Shown one piece after another: positions 16,776 to 25,529 of a stretch of 64,000 nt of DNA. Position numbers and translations under genes: made by a program. Source of the DNA: Nocardia iowensis (GTDB taxonomy: Bacteria > Actinomycetota > Actinomycetes > Mycobacteriales > Mycobacteriaceae). Position 1 is the first letter of the stretch. Each line of letters starts with the position of its first letter. The stretch spans positions 6,820,001-6,884,000 of the forward strand of contig NZ_CP078145.1 in NCBI RefSeq assembly GCF_019222765.1, given 5' to 3'. The notes beneath the pieces are model-generated. The model saw nothing but the letters and a program-made list of their open reading frames with translations, did not search any database and was not told the DNA's origin.

Positions 16776-18230
16776 ATGGATGAATCAATACCGGGAGGTT
16801 CCACCGACGCGGGGCGCCTCTATCACCGGGCAATGACTATCGCCGAAGAGCTGCTCACCGCGGATCCGGCCAACAACACCTACCGGCGGGATGTCCTGGT
16901 CCCCTGCAACAAGCTGGGAAATCTGGCTCTCGCCGCAGCCGACTACGACGCGGCCGACCGCTTCTTCCGGCGGGGGCTGGCACTTGCCGAGGAACTGGTC
17001 GAAGCCGACCAATCACAAGGCGGATACCGTCGCGACCTCTCCATCTCCTACGACAGGCTGGGCGCCCTTGCCCTGGCCCGTGGCGACGGCAATGAAGCAC
17101 TGCGCCTGCATCTTCGAGCCCTCGACGTCGCCGAAGAACTCGCCGCGGCCGACCCCGCCCACCTCAGCGATGTCTGGTTCTGCTGCGATACAGCGGGCCG
17201 CACCGCGCTCGCCAACGGCGATACCACCGAGGCAACCCGACTCGCCCGCCGGGCACTGGCCGTCGCCGAAGAGCTCGTCGCGGCCGAACCCGCTGATCTC
17301 GACTACCGCCGGCGACTTTCAGTTTCGTACGACAACCTCGGCGACATCGCTCGACGCAGCGGAGACGTCGCGGAGGCGGACCGCTTGTTCCAGCACGCCC
17401 TGTCCGTCGCCTTAGCATTGGTCGAGGCCGAACCCGGCAACCTCCGGTACCAGCGCGACCTGTCCGTCACCTACGACAAACTCGGCAATCTCGCACGCGA
17501 CCGCGTCGCCTACGACGAAGCCATCCAGTACTACCGGCGCTCGGTCGCCATCACCGAGGGACTGATGGCGGCCGAGCCGAGCAATCCCGGTCATCGACGC
17601 GACTTGCTGGTCACCCTCACGTCATGGGGCAACGTCGCCTCGGCCCGAGGCGACTCGACGGAAGCGGAGCAACGCTACAACCGCGGGCTCACCCTTGCCG
17701 AACAACTGGTCGAGGCCGAACCGTCGAACCACGGCTACCGCCGCGACCAGGCAGTCATTTACACCAAGCTGGGCGATATAGCCTGCGCCCACGGCGATTT
17801 CGTCGAGGCGAACCGACTGTCCCAACACGCGCTGGCGATCGATATGAGTCTGGTGGAGGCCGAACCCGGCAATCCCAGGTACCGCCTCGACCTGTCCTTC
17901 ACCTACGACAAGCTGGGCGACATCGCTTGCCGCACCGGCGCGTATGACGTGGCAGCCGACCACTACCGGCTCGCCATGGGCATCATCGAAGGACTGATCG
18001 CCGCCGATCCCGCCGACCTCGGATACCGTCGCGATCTCCTCGTCTCGTGCGAAAAACTGGGTGGTCTCGCACGCGCCATCGGAGACGCAGCCGAAGCGGG
18101 CCGCCACTACCAGCGCGGCCTACAACTGGCCGAAGACCTGGTCCGCGCGGATCCCTCGAATCCACGCCACCACCGCGATCTCTCCCTCCTGTACGAGCGC
18201 CTGGGCGACCTCGCCAACGGCCACCGCTAG
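16776..18230 (+). CDS. Tetratricopeptide-repeat protein, ten ~49-residue repeats
   Basis: A 484-residue protein made almost wholly of ten tandem repeats of about 49 residues. Each holds a YRRDLSVSYDKLGDIA-like helix and an EADRLYQRALAIAEELVEAEP-like helix. These are long TPRs of the kinesin-light-chain type. Repeat 3 (around SDVWFCCDTAG) and repeat 6 (HRRDLLVTLTSWG) diverge most. There is no catalytic domain, signal peptide or membrane segment, so it is probably a cytoplasmic scaffold with an unknown partner. The ATG at 16776 follows GGGGGGG at short spacing. The 3' region carries a 20-bp tandem repeat. Confidence 0.82.
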   Translation: MDESIPGGSTDAGRLYHRAMTIAEELLTADPANNTYRRDVLVPCNKLGNLALAAADYDAADRFFRRGLALAEELVEADQSQGGYRRDLSISYDRLGALALARGDGNEALRLHLRALDVAEELAAADPAHLSDVWFCCDTAGRTALANGDTTEATRLARRALAVAEELVAAEPADLDYRRRLSVSYDNLGDIARRSGDVAEADRLFQHALSVALALVEAEPGNLRYQRDLSVTYDKLGNLARDRVAYDEAIQYYRRSVAITEGLMAAEPSNPGHRRDLLVTLTSWGNVASARGDSTEAEQRYNRGLTLAEQLVEAEPSNHGYRRDQAVIYTKLGDIACAHGDFVEANRLSQHALAIDMSLVEAEPGNPRYRLDLSFTYDKLGDIACRTGAYDVAADHYRLAMGIIEGLIAADPADLGYRRDLLVSCEKLGGLARAIGDAAEAGRHYQRGLQLAEDLVRADPSNPRHHRDLSLLYERLGDLANGHR

Positions 18231-18242
18231 CCCCATCCCCCC

Positions 18243-18282
18243 AGCGTGTCCGCACAGTTCACAGCGTGTCCGCACGGTTCAC
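18243..18282. repeat. Two-copy 20-bp tandem repeat
   Basis: Copies at 18243..18262 (agcgtgtccgcacagttcac) and 18263..18282 differ at one base. They lie 12 bases after the TPR stop and about 130 bases before the next start. They could be an operator pair or slippage debris. Confidence 0.8.
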
Positions 18283-18410
18283 AGACCGTGTTGCCGCTGT
18301 GGGGTTTACGGAAGGTCTGTGAGTCCAATCCTCGAACGTGTCACACATGGACGCGCTCGGTGGTCATATCCGGGAAGGGTCACTTTCGGTCCGGAGGAGA
18401 TGGGACAACC

Positions 18411-19172
18411 ATGACTGCGACGATTTTGGTCACCGGTGGTACCGGCACACTGGGGCGGCATGTGGTGCCGCTGCTGGTGAATGCCGGGGCGAAGCTGCGG
18501 CTGTTGAGCAGGAAGACGCACGAGTCGGCGGACGGCATCGAGTACGTGACGGGTGATCTGCTGACGGGTGCGGGGGTGGCGGCGGCGGTCGACGGGGTCG
18601 AGGTCGTGCTGCACCTCGCGGGCGGCCCGAAGGGTGACGATGTGGCGACCCAGCATCTGGTGGACGCGGCGGCGCGGGCCGGGGTGCGGCACCTCGTCTT
18701 CATCTCGGTGATCGCGGCGGACAAGATTCCGCTCGGCTACTACAAGAACAAGACGGCCGCGGAACGGATCGTCGCCGCATCGGGTGTGCCGTGGACGATC
18801 CTGCGGGCCGCCCAATTCCACGATCTGGCCTTGACGGTACTGCGCACGCTGGCGAAGCTGCCGGTGATCCCGATTCCGCGCGGGGTCCGGTTCCAGCCGG
18901 TCGATTCGCGCGACGTCGCGGCTCGGCTGGTGGAGTTGACGCTGGCCGAGCCTGCCGGGCTGGTGCCGAACCTGGCCGGGCCGAAGGTGTACGAGTTCGG
19001 CGATGTAGTCCGCGACTACCTCCGGGCGAGTGGCAAACGGCGACTGCTGATACCGGTGCGCTGGCCGGGAAAGACAGGCAAGCTGTACCGCGCGGGCGCG
19101 AATCTGACCTTCGACAACACCCAGCAGGGGCGGCGAACCTGGGAGGAGTTCCTGGCCGAACGGCAAGGCTGA
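18411..19172 (+). CDS. NAD(P)-binding atypical SDR (NmrA-like)
   Basis: A 253-residue Rossmann protein with TILVTGGTGTLGRHVVP at its start and, in place of a classical catalytic tetrad, the atypical pattern HLVFISVIAADKIPLGYYKNKTAAE seen in NmrA-like or NADH:quinone-reductase-like SDRs. Substrate unknown. The start at 18411 was preferred over an upstream in-frame ATG because GGAGGAGA lies about 10 bases before it and the Rossmann strand begins directly. It stands alone between the TPR gene and the truncated regulator. Confidence 0.8.
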   Translation: MTATILVTGGTGTLGRHVVPLLVNAGAKLRLLSRKTHESADGIEYVTGDLLTGAGVAAAVDGVEVVLHLAGGPKGDDVATQHLVDAAARAGVRHLVFISVIAADKIPLGYYKNKTAAERIVAASGVPWTILRAAQFHDLALTVLRTLAKLPVIPIPRGVRFQPVDSRDVAARLVELTLAEPAGLVPNLAGPKVYEFGDVVRDYLRASGKRRLLIPVRWPGKTGKLYRAGANLTFDNTQQGRRTWEEFLAERQG

Positions 19173-19274
19173 GAGCCGAAGTTGTGGCGGCACAACCTCA
19201 TCCGCAGGGGTGAGACGCGGATCAGTCCGCAGAGTGAGGCGGCGAAGGGCGCGGGCAGAACAGACTGACTTCTT

Positions 19275-19742
19275 GTGAGCCCTACCAGTGCGAAAGCCCG
19301 GGCCGCGGGTGATGACGACGCGACCCGACGTGGAATCGAGCGCGTCGAGCAAATCGCTTCCGGCGCGGTCGATCTCCTACCCGAACCCGTCGAGGCGATC
19401 GCCGACCCGGTCGAGCTGCCACGGCGCGGCGGGCTGGCCTTGCTCACGCCGACGGTGACCCGGCGCCTGATCACCGAACTCGCGCACCGCGGCCACCCGC
19501 GACCAGAGCTGGCACGCCGCCTCGGCGAGTTGACCGAGCGGGAGCGAGACACATTGCGCCAGCTCGCCCGTGGACTCTCGAACGTCGAGGTCGCCGCGGC
19601 CATGATGGTCAGTGAACACACGGTGAAGACCCACGTCAGTTCGGTGCTGACGAAGCTCGGCCTGCGCGATCGGGTGCAGGCGGTGGTGTTCGCCTACGAG
19701 GCAGGCTTGGTGACACCCGGCGGCCTCGCTGAAACCGGTTGA
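19275..19742 (+). pseudogene. Truncated NarL/FixJ response regulator (DNA-binding half only)
   Basis: From about residue 52 (RGGLALLTPTVTRRLI) the protein matches the end of a NarL receiver linker. A complete LuxR-type HTH follows: LTERERDTLRQLARGLSNVEVAAAMMVSEHTVKTHVSSVL. The expected ~120-residue receiver with its phospho-acceptor Asp is absent, replaced by ~50 residues without homology I recognise. It may be a decayed remnant or a free-standing DNA-binding protein. The GTG start at 19275 is tentative and no histidine kinase is adjacent. Confidence 0.65.
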
Positions 19743-19988
19743 CTCGCTGCGCGGCTGAGCGCTGTCGGCGGCGAGCAGGCGCTGCTCGATAGCGGGCTCC
19801 GTTATACATTCGTGATCATCTTCACATTCACCCCCTCCACCGCAGGTAGGAAGTGCGGGAGTGGGGTCGAGACCCACGGGTCGGGGTTTGCACCGACTGA
19901 AAGATGGGTATCGGATTGTTTCGTGCCCAGTCTCTGGTGTCAGAACCCGGAGATGGAAACGAAGTCCGTCTGACGGGCTGGAGAGGAC

Positions 19989-21338
19989 GTGCACGTGACT
20001 GACGGGGACCCGGAGAGTTTTCCACTACGGCGATCGGTCGCCGCTTCCGCGATGGGCAACGCCACCGAATGGTTCGACTACGGCGTCTATGCCGCGACGG
20101 CCACCTATCTGACCGACGCTTTCTTCCCCGGTGAGCTCGGCACGCTCGGCACCATGCTCGGTTTCGCCGTTTCATTCGTGCTTCGCCCGCTCGGCGGCAT
20201 GGTGTGGGGACCGCTCGGCGACCGGATCGGCCGAAAGGCCGTGCTGGCCACCACGATTCTGCTGATGGCCGCGGCTACCGGCGCCATCGGTCTGCTGCCG
20301 ACCCACAGCTCGGTCGGCGTGTTCGCGCCGATTCTGCTCATCGCCCTTCGGGTTGTGCAGGGATTTTCGACGGGTGGTGAATACGGCGGCGCCGCAACAT
20401 ATTTGGCCGAATGTGCCAGCGACAAGAAACGTGGCTTCCTAGGCAGCTTCCTCGAATTCGGCACGCTCGCCGGATTCGTCGGCGGTTCGGCGACGGTGCT
20501 CGCCTGCCAGCTCGTGCTCGGCTCGGACGCGATGCACAGCTGGGGTTGGCGGATCCCGTTCCTGATCGCGGTCCCGCTCGGGCTCACCGGCTGGTATCTG
20601 CGCTCGCGCCTCACCGAAAGCCCGGTATTCACCGAAGTCGCCCACGAAAAGCATCCGCCCGGCGGTCTGCGCGAGTTGGTGACCACTTATCGCCGGGAAA
20701 CGCTCACATTGGCGGGACTGGTTGTCGCGCTCAACGTCGTCAACTACACGCTGCTCACCTATCAGCCGACCTATCTGCAGAACACCATCGGCATGGGCGA
20801 GTCGGACACCACCGCGATGATGTTGATCGGCCAGACGGTGATGATGCTGGTGCTGCCGTTCTTCGGGCGTCTGTCCGACCACGTCGGGCGCCGCCCCTTG
20901 TGGCTGTTCTCGCTGATCGGCCTCGCGGTGCTGGCAGTCCCGATGTATTGGCTGATGGGGCGGGGAACCGTGTGGGCCATCACCGGCTTCGTCGTTCTCG
21001 GTCTGCTGTACATCCCCCAGCTGGCGACCATTAGTTCGACCTTCCCCGCGATCTTCCCGACCCACGTCCGCTACGCGGGCTTCGCGCTGGCCTACAACGT
21101 CTCGACGGCGATTTTCGGTGGCACCGCGCCGCTGGTCAACGAGGCGGTCATCGACGCGACCGGCTGGTCGCTCTTTCCACCCGTCTACATGATCGGTGCC
21201 AGCCTGATCGGCCTGGTCGCTTGGTGCTTCCTCCGGGAGACCGCTGGAACGTCACTACGCGGCACCGAGGTGCCCGACGCGGGCGATTCGCTGACACCGG
21301 CTGCCCTCATCCCCGCCAAGGCGGCCATAGCGCCATAG
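19989..21338 (+). CDS. MFS transporter, metabolite:H+ symporter (MHS, ProP-like) family
   Basis: A 449-residue, 12-segment transporter. It has the MHS start ASAMGNATEWFDYGVYA, the loop motif GDRIGRKAVL between segments 2 and 3, RVVQGFSTGGEYGGAATYLAE in segment 4, and a second loop motif GRLSDHVGRRPLW. Relatives carry proline/betaine, alpha-ketoglutarate, citrate or shikimate, and the substrate is not deducible. GTG codons at 19989 and 19995 are both possible starts after GGAGAGG. The 246 bases upstream hold no gene, and I found no recognisable riboswitch there. Confidence 0.88.
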   Translation: MHVTDGDPESFPLRRSVAASAMGNATEWFDYGVYAATATYLTDAFFPGELGTLGTMLGFAVSFVLRPLGGMVWGPLGDRIGRKAVLATTILLMAAATGAIGLLPTHSSVGVFAPILLIALRVVQGFSTGGEYGGAATYLAECASDKKRGFLGSFLEFGTLAGFVGGSATVLACQLVLGSDAMHSWGWRIPFLIAVPLGLTGWYLRSRLTESPVFTEVAHEKHPPGGLRELVTTYRRETLTLAGLVVALNVVNYTLLTYQPTYLQNTIGMGESDTTAMMLIGQTVMMLVLPFFGRLSDHVGRRPLWLFSLIGLAVLAVPMYWLMGRGTVWAITGFVVLGLLYIPQLATISSTFPAIFPTHVRYAGFALAYNVSTAIFGGTAPLVNEAVIDATGWSLFPPVYMIGASLIGLVAWCFLRETAGTSLRGTEVPDAGDSLTPAALIPAKAAIAP

Positions 21339-21350
21339 CAGCCAGCCCCC

Positions 21351-21400
21351 GAACGGGACATGGTTGAGCGGGTTCTCGACGCCTCGACCATGTTCCGTTC
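21351..21400 (+). terminator. Long hairpin after the MHS transporter
   Basis: Arms 21351..21368 and 21383..21400 pair over all 18 positions, two being G-U, around a 14-base loop. It begins 13 bases after the stop codon. No clear U-tract follows. Confidence 0.75.
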
Positions 21401-21551
21401 GTTATGCCGGTTCCGATTGTCGGGTTTGATTTTCGTTTGATTTGGGAATGGCTCGCGCCGCCGATAAATGGCCGGACTCGATTAATCCCAATTCCGGCAA
21501 TGACTTGCCTGCGCTACCGGCATCCTCCGCATTTTGCTCGGTCAGCACTAA

Positions 21552-21606
21552 CGTGTTGAACGTTTGATCAGCATGTACCACTTCGAAACGAGAAGGGGCT
21601 ACACAT
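21552..21606 (+). repeat. Leader repeat copy 1, upstream of the Gly/Thr-rich secreted protein
   Basis: This 55-base leader (begins cgtgttgaacgtttgatcag, ends with an agaagggg ribosome site and ctacacat) is almost identical to 22627..22689 before the second secreted protein. The second copy has an extra 8-base insertion repeating atgtacgc. The leader contains TTGATCA and probably includes the promoter or 5' UTR, so the two genes should share regulation. Confidence 0.8.
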
Positions 21607-22266
21607 ATGATTTGCAAGATCGGAGCCGCGGCCGCCGCAGGGCTGACCGCGACACTTTTGCTAACCGGTGCCGCCGGGGCGAATACATTCCAGCCGGATC
21701 CTATGATCGGCGGATTCACGATGGTCGGCCAGGGGGAAGACGAGAAGCAGGCTGAGCCCAAGTGCCCGGACGGCAAGAAAGACGAGAGCGGCACCGAAGA
21801 CCCGAACGGATCGGCAGGCCAGGGCGACGCGGGCGGCCAGAGCAGCCCGACCGACGCGGATGAGGTTCCGCCAAATGGAGCCGCCCCGAGTGGAGCTGCC
21901 TTCCCGCTGGATACGGGCAGTGCCAACCCGGCCGCCAACCAGCCGAATGGCACGGACCCCAAGCCGGGCGATGAGGACGAGAAGAAGTGCCCTGACACCC
22001 CCGCTACCAATGAGGGCACGACCGGCACCAGTACAGGCACCGGCACAGGCACGGGCACGGGCACGGGCACGGGCACGGGCCCCGGTACAGGCACAGGGCC
22101 CGGGAACAGCACCGGAACCGGCACCGGGACAGGGACAGGGACCGAGAACAGCACCGACGCTGGCACAGGCAACGGCACCGGCACCGGAACGGGCACAGGC
22201 ACCGGAACGGGCACAGGCACAGGCACCGGAACGGGCAACAGCGGCGGCACCGGCGCAACCAACTAA
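21607..22266 (+). CDS. Secreted protein with long Gly-Thr dipeptide repeat tail
   Basis: A 219-residue protein with a clear signal peptide ([19 protein letters not shown], cleavage near residue 25). An acidic, Pro/Gly/Asn-rich middle follows with two Cys residues, in EPKCPDG and EKKCPDT. The last ~80 residues are almost purely Gly-Thr repeats broken by GPG, NST and ENSTDAG. No enzymatic domain is present. It is a paralogue of the next gene, sharing leader and signal-peptide region but not the mature sequence. A wall-associated or extracellular low-complexity role is inference. The ATG at 21607 follows agaagggg. Confidence 0.75.
   Translation: MICKIGAAAAAGLTATLLLTGAAGANTFQPDPMIGGFTMVGQGEDEKQAEPKCPDGKKDESGTEDPNGSAGQGDAGGQSSPTDADEVPPNGAAPSGAAFPLDTGSANPAANQPNGTDPKPGDEDEKKCPDTPATNEGTTGTSTGTGTGTGTGTGTGTGPGTGTGPGNSTGTGTGTGTGTENSTDAGTGNGTGTGTGTGTGTGTGTGTGTGNSGGTGATN
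22021..22258 (+). repeat. In-frame hexanucleotide tract encoding Gly-Thr repeats
   Basis: A run of ggcacc, ggcacg, ggcaca, ggaacg and gggaca hexamers with several perfect stretches. Because the unit is six bases, slippage would change tail length without breaking the frame. Confidence 0.85.
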
Positions 22267-22409
22267 GACTCACTGCGATGCAGTAGTCACGACTGAACAG
22301 CTGACCGGCTCGGCCTGACAGGCTCGCCGACAATCCGCACCACCGTCACCGCAGTGGCCACCGCCCGTCAGGCGGTAGTGGTGTCGACGCGAAGCCGAAC
22401 CTGTTCGCG

Positions 22410-22440
22410 GTCGTCGCCGAGCCCCGCGCTCGGCGACGAC
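22410..22440 (+). terminator. Hairpin downstream of the Gly/Thr-rich gene
   Basis: Arms 22410..22421 (gtcgtcgccgag) and 22429..22440 form a perfect 12-bp stem with a 7-base loop, without a U-tract. A closely similar hairpin follows the paralogue at 23281..23316, so the downstream region is part of the duplicated unit. The rest of 22267..22689 shows no gene. Confidence 0.65.
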
Positions 22441-22626
22441 ACGCCCGGCCACCGCGCGCAGCCCCAGCCGCACACCCTTTCTGCCAGCTGCACACCCCGT
22501 ACAGAGCGCGCGGCTGACACGAAGGGTGTGCGATTCCGATTTCGGCGGTGCTGGTGTGCAGGCATATGTGCACGTCAGAGAGTTTTCGTACCGACCAGTT
22601 TTGCTCATTGTGATGTGAGCCACTAT

Positions 22627-22689
22627 CGTGTTGAACGTTTGATCAGCATGTACGCATGTACCACTTCGAGATGAGAAGGGGCTACACAC
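22627..22689 (+). repeat. Leader repeat copy 2, upstream of the Gln/Gly-rich secreted protein
   Basis: Counterpart of 21552..21606. It carries the same core from cgtgttgaac through ggggctacaca, with an 8-base insertion that duplicates atgtacgc. It ends directly at the start codon of the second paralogue. Confidence 0.8.
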
Positions 22690-23121
22690 ATGAATTACAA
22701 GATCAAGATCGCGACCGCGGCTGCCGCAGGGTTCACCGCGACACTTCTGTGCAGCGGGGTCGCCGCAGCTCAGCCGGCGCCGACCCCACCCGGGGCAACT
22801 CAGCCAGGCGCGCAGGGCGGCCTACAGGGTGGTGTGCAGGCAAATCCACAGGGCGGCCTGCAAGGTCAGGGCGGCGCGCAGGGTGGCACGCAAAGCCCCA
22901 TGGGCGGCGGCGCGCAGGGCGGGACCCAAGGTGGGGTTCAGGTCGACCCCCAGGGCGGCGCACAGGGCCAGGGCGGTGCACAAGGCGGTGCACAGCTACC
23001 GAACTTGCCGAACGTGCCGAACCCGCTGGACAGCTTGCCCAACGGCAACGGCGGCGCGCCCAGCCTGCCGACCATGCCGGACATCCCCGGGATGCCGGAC
23101 CTGAATAGTTTTATTCCGTGA
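22690..23121 (+). CDS. Secreted Gln/Gly-rich repeat protein, paralogue of the preceding gene
   Basis: A 143-residue protein with a signal peptide (ATAAAAGFTATLLCSGVAAA, cleavage near residue 27). About 75 residues of imperfect QGG(A/L/V/T)QGG repeats follow, then a Pro/Asn-rich end with LPNLPNVPNP and MPDIPGMPDL. It contains no catalytic motif. Leader, ribosome site and signal peptide match the upstream gene, while the mature region has a different repeat type, so the two diverged by repeat replacement after duplication. A surface or wall-linked role is inference. Confidence 0.75.
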   Translation: MNYKIKIATAAAAGFTATLLCSGVAAAQPAPTPPGATQPGAQGGLQGGVQANPQGGLQGQGGAQGGTQSPMGGGAQGGTQGGVQVDPQGGAQGQGGAQGGAQLPNLPNVPNPLDSLPNGNGGAPSLPTMPDIPGMPDLNSFIP

Positions 23122-23280
23122 GCAAGATAGTCGCCGATCCGCACCACGGCGCATCCGGCGGCTGAGCGAAAGGCGTTCCGTCCGGCGTATTCGTCGACAG
23201 TTCTCGTCTCCGCCACAGTGCTGGCGGCCGCCCCGCCAGGCGGTAAGGGTTAGAGCGTCGAAGCGGAATCGGAACCGTTC

Positions 23281-23316
23281 CGCGTCGTCGCCGAGCCTCG
23301 GCTCGGCGACGACGCG
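23281..23316 (+). terminator. Hairpin downstream of the Gln/Gly-rich gene
   Basis: Arms 23281..23295 and 23302..23316 form a perfect 15-bp G/C stem with a 6-base loop. Core and flanks resemble 22410..22440. It lies between this gene and the convergent SDR operon and may end both transcripts. Confidence 0.7.
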
Positions 23317-23373
23317 CACCGGAACAAGTCTGGCCACGTTCCACCCCTCGAGGCGGCAACGACGCGCGATACC

Positions 23374-24138
23374 CTACAGCGGCGTCACGTAGGCGCCGGA
23401 TATGCCGCCGTCCACCAGGAACTGGGATGCCGTGATGAACGACGCGTCGTCGCTGGCGAGAAAGGCCACGGCGGCGGCGATTTCCTCGGGTTCGGCGAAG
23501 CGCCCGGTCGGGATGTGCACCAGGCGGCGGGCGGCGCGTTCCGGATCCTTGGCGAACAGTTCTTGCAGCAGCGGCGTGTTCACCGGGCCGGGACAGAGGG
23601 CATTAACGCGAATACCATTGCGGGCAAACTGAACTCCGAGTTCGCGGCTCATAGCCAGGACGCCACCCTTGGACGCGGTGTAGGAGATCTGCGAGGTGGC
23701 GGCGCCCATGACGGCAACGAAGGAAGCGGTGTTGATGACCGAACCCTTGCCGCGTTCCAGCATGTGTCCGATGGCGTACTTGCTGCACAGGTAGACCGAG
23801 GTGAGATTGACCTCCTGGACCCGACGCCAGGCGTCGAGCCCGGTGGTGAGGATCGAATCATCTTCCGGCGGTGAGATTCCCGCATTGTTGAACGCCACGT
23901 CGAGCCCGCCGTAGGTGTCGACGGCGGTTTGGAACAAGGCTTCGACCTGCGCCTCGTCGGTCACGTCGACCTTGACGTACAGTCCGTCGACCTCGGCGGC
24001 CGCTGCCTCACCGGTGGTGGCGTCGATGTCGGCGACGACCACCTTCGCCCCCTCGGCGGCGAAGCGGCGGACCGTGGCTAGGCCGATGCCGCTCCCGCCG
24101 CCGGTGACGACGGCGACTCGATCTTGTAAGCGCTGCAA
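23374..24138 (-). CDS. Short-chain dehydrogenase of the glnA4 operon (Rv2857c-like)
   Basis: A 254-residue classical SDR. It has TGGGSGIGLATV, DVAFNNAGISPPED, an active-site YTASKGGVLAMSREL (Tyr-x-x-x-Lys) and NALCPGPVNTPLL. It is last in a four-gene set with the content and order of M. tuberculosis Rv2860c-Rv2857c. Substrate unknown; oxidation of an intermediate in amine or polyamine breakdown is an inference from context. The start is a TTG at 24138 preceded by AGGAG five bases upstream; no ATG fits. Confidence 0.85.
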   Translation of the reverse strand: MQRLQDRVAVVTGGGSGIGLATVRRFAAEGAKVVVADIDATTGEAAAAEVDGLYVKVDVTDEAQVEALFQTAVDTYGGLDVAFNNAGISPPEDDSILTTGLDAWRRVQEVNLTSVYLCSKYAIGHMLERGKGSVINTASFVAVMGAATSQISYTASKGGVLAMSRELGVQFARNGIRVNALCPGPVNTPLLQELFAKDPERAARRLVHIPTGRFAEPEEIAAAVAFLASDDASFITASQFLVDGGISGAYVTPL

Positions 24139-24167
24139 GGCATCTCCTGTCGGGTATGGGGGGTAGG

Positions 24168-25529
24168 TCACTGCGTGGCGATGAAGACGTTCTTGGTTTC
24201 GGTGAACGCGAGCGCGGCGTCGGGCCCGAGTTCGCGACCGAGCCCGGACTGCTTGAATCCGCCGAACGGCGTCCAATACCGCACGGACGAGTGCGAATTC
24301 ACCGACAGGTTCCCGGCCTCGACGGCGCGGGAAACCCGCAGCGCCCGACCGACGTCATTGGTCCAGATGGAGCCCGACAACCCGTACTCGGTGTCGTTGG
24401 CGATCCGGATGGCGTCGGCCTCGTCCTCGAACGGAAGCACCGCGACCACCGGGCCGAACACCTCCTCGGTGAGCACCCGGTCGGTAGGCGAGTCCGGCAG
24501 CACAACCGTTGGCGGATACCAGAATCCGGGGCCATCGGGTCGTTTGCCGGTGAACGCGACCTTGGTCGATGGCTCGATGAACGCGGCAACCCGCTCGCGA
24601 TGCGCGGCCGAGATCAGCGGGCCCATCTCGGTGGACTCCTGCGCCGGATCACCCACCTGCACCCCACGCACGGCGGGCTCCAATAGTTCGAGGAACCGAT
24701 CGAAGACACTGCGCTGCACCAGAATCCGCGAGCGCGCACAGCAATCCTGTCCGGCGTTGTCGAACACACCGTACGGCGCGGTGGCCGCCGCCCGCTCCAG
24801 ATCGGCGTCGGCGAACACGATATTCGCGCTCTTACCGCCGAGCTCAAGCGTCACCCGCTTCACCTGCCGCGCGCACCCGGCCATGATCTCGGTGCCCACC
24901 TCGGTCGAACCGGTGAACACCACCTTGCGGACCGCGGGATGGGTGACGAACCGCTGCCCGACCACGGAACCCTTGCCCGGCAGCACCTGGAATACGTGCT
25001 CCGGCAAGCCCGCTTCGAGCGCGAGCTCCGCCAGCCGAACAGCGGTCAGCGGTGTCAGCTCCGCGGGTTTGAGCACCACCGTGTTCCCCGCCGCCAGCGC
25101 GGGCCCGAATCCCCACGCCGCGATCGGCATCGGAAAATTCCACGGCACGATCACACCGACCACGCCGAGCGGTTCGTGGAAGGTGATATCGACGCCACCC
25201 GCCACCGGAATCTGCTGGCCGAGCAGCCTTTCCGGGATACCGGCCGCGTAGTGCAGCACATCCCGGACATTGCCCGCCTCCCAGCGCGCGTTGCCGATGG
25301 TGTGACCGGAGTTGGCGACCTCGAGCTGGGCGAGGTGCTCGACATCCGCGTCGACGGCGTCGGCGAACCGGCGCAGCAGCCGGGCCCGATCGCCCGGCGC
25401 CACCTCGCGCCAGGCGATCGCCGCGCGCTGGGCCCGTTCGATCGCGGCGTCGGTCTCGGCTTCGCCGGTGAGCTCGACCGTGGTCACCACCTGCTCGGTC
25501 GCCGGGTTGACCACCTGCGCTGTCGTCAC
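24168..25529 (-). CDS. NAD(P)-dependent aldehyde dehydrogenase (AldC/PuuC-like)
   Basis: A 453-residue aldehyde dehydrogenase. It has PWNFPMPIAAWGFGPALAAGN, FTGSTEVG, LELGGKSANIVF with the general-base Glu, and the nucleophile Cys in NAGQDCCARSR. The C-terminal VNSHSSVRYWTPFGGFKQSGLG is typical. With a GlnA-type ligase and a class I amidotransferase in the same operon, it likely oxidises a gamma-glutamylated aminoaldehyde, as PuuC does in the Puu pathway (inference). The GTG start at 25529 has GGGAG at suitable spacing and overlaps the amidotransferase stop by 4 bases. Confidence 0.9.
   Translation of the reverse strand: MTTAQVVNPATEQVVTTVELTGEAETDAAIERAQRAAIAWREVAPGDRARLLRRFADAVDADVEHLAQLEVANSGHTIGNARWEAGNVRDVLHYAAGIPERLLGQQIPVAGGVDITFHEPLGVVGVIVPWNFPMPIAAWGFGPALAAGNTVVLKPAELTPLTAVRLAELALEAGLPEHVFQVLPGKGSVVGQRFVTHPAVRKVVFTGSTEVGTEIMAGCARQVKRVTLELGGKSANIVFADADLERAAATAPYGVFDNAGQDCCARSRILVQRSVFDRFLELLEPAVRGVQVGDPAQESTEMGPLISAAHRERVAAFIEPSTKVAFTGKRPDGPGFWYPPTVVLPDSPTDRVLTEEVFGPVVAVLPFEDEADAIRIANDTEYGLSGSIWTNDVGRALRVSRAVEAGNLSVNSHSSVRYWTPFGGFKQSGLGRELGPDAALAFTETKNVFIATQ

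Noticed and set aside
19743..19988. Possible riboswitch before the MHS transporter
   Set aside because: Some short complementary segments exist but no conserved riboswitch core could be recognised.
22267..23373. CRISPR or transposon-end repeats suggested by repeated hairpins
   Set aside because: Only two diverged copies exist, each tied to a paralogous gene, with no spacers, transposase or target-site duplication.
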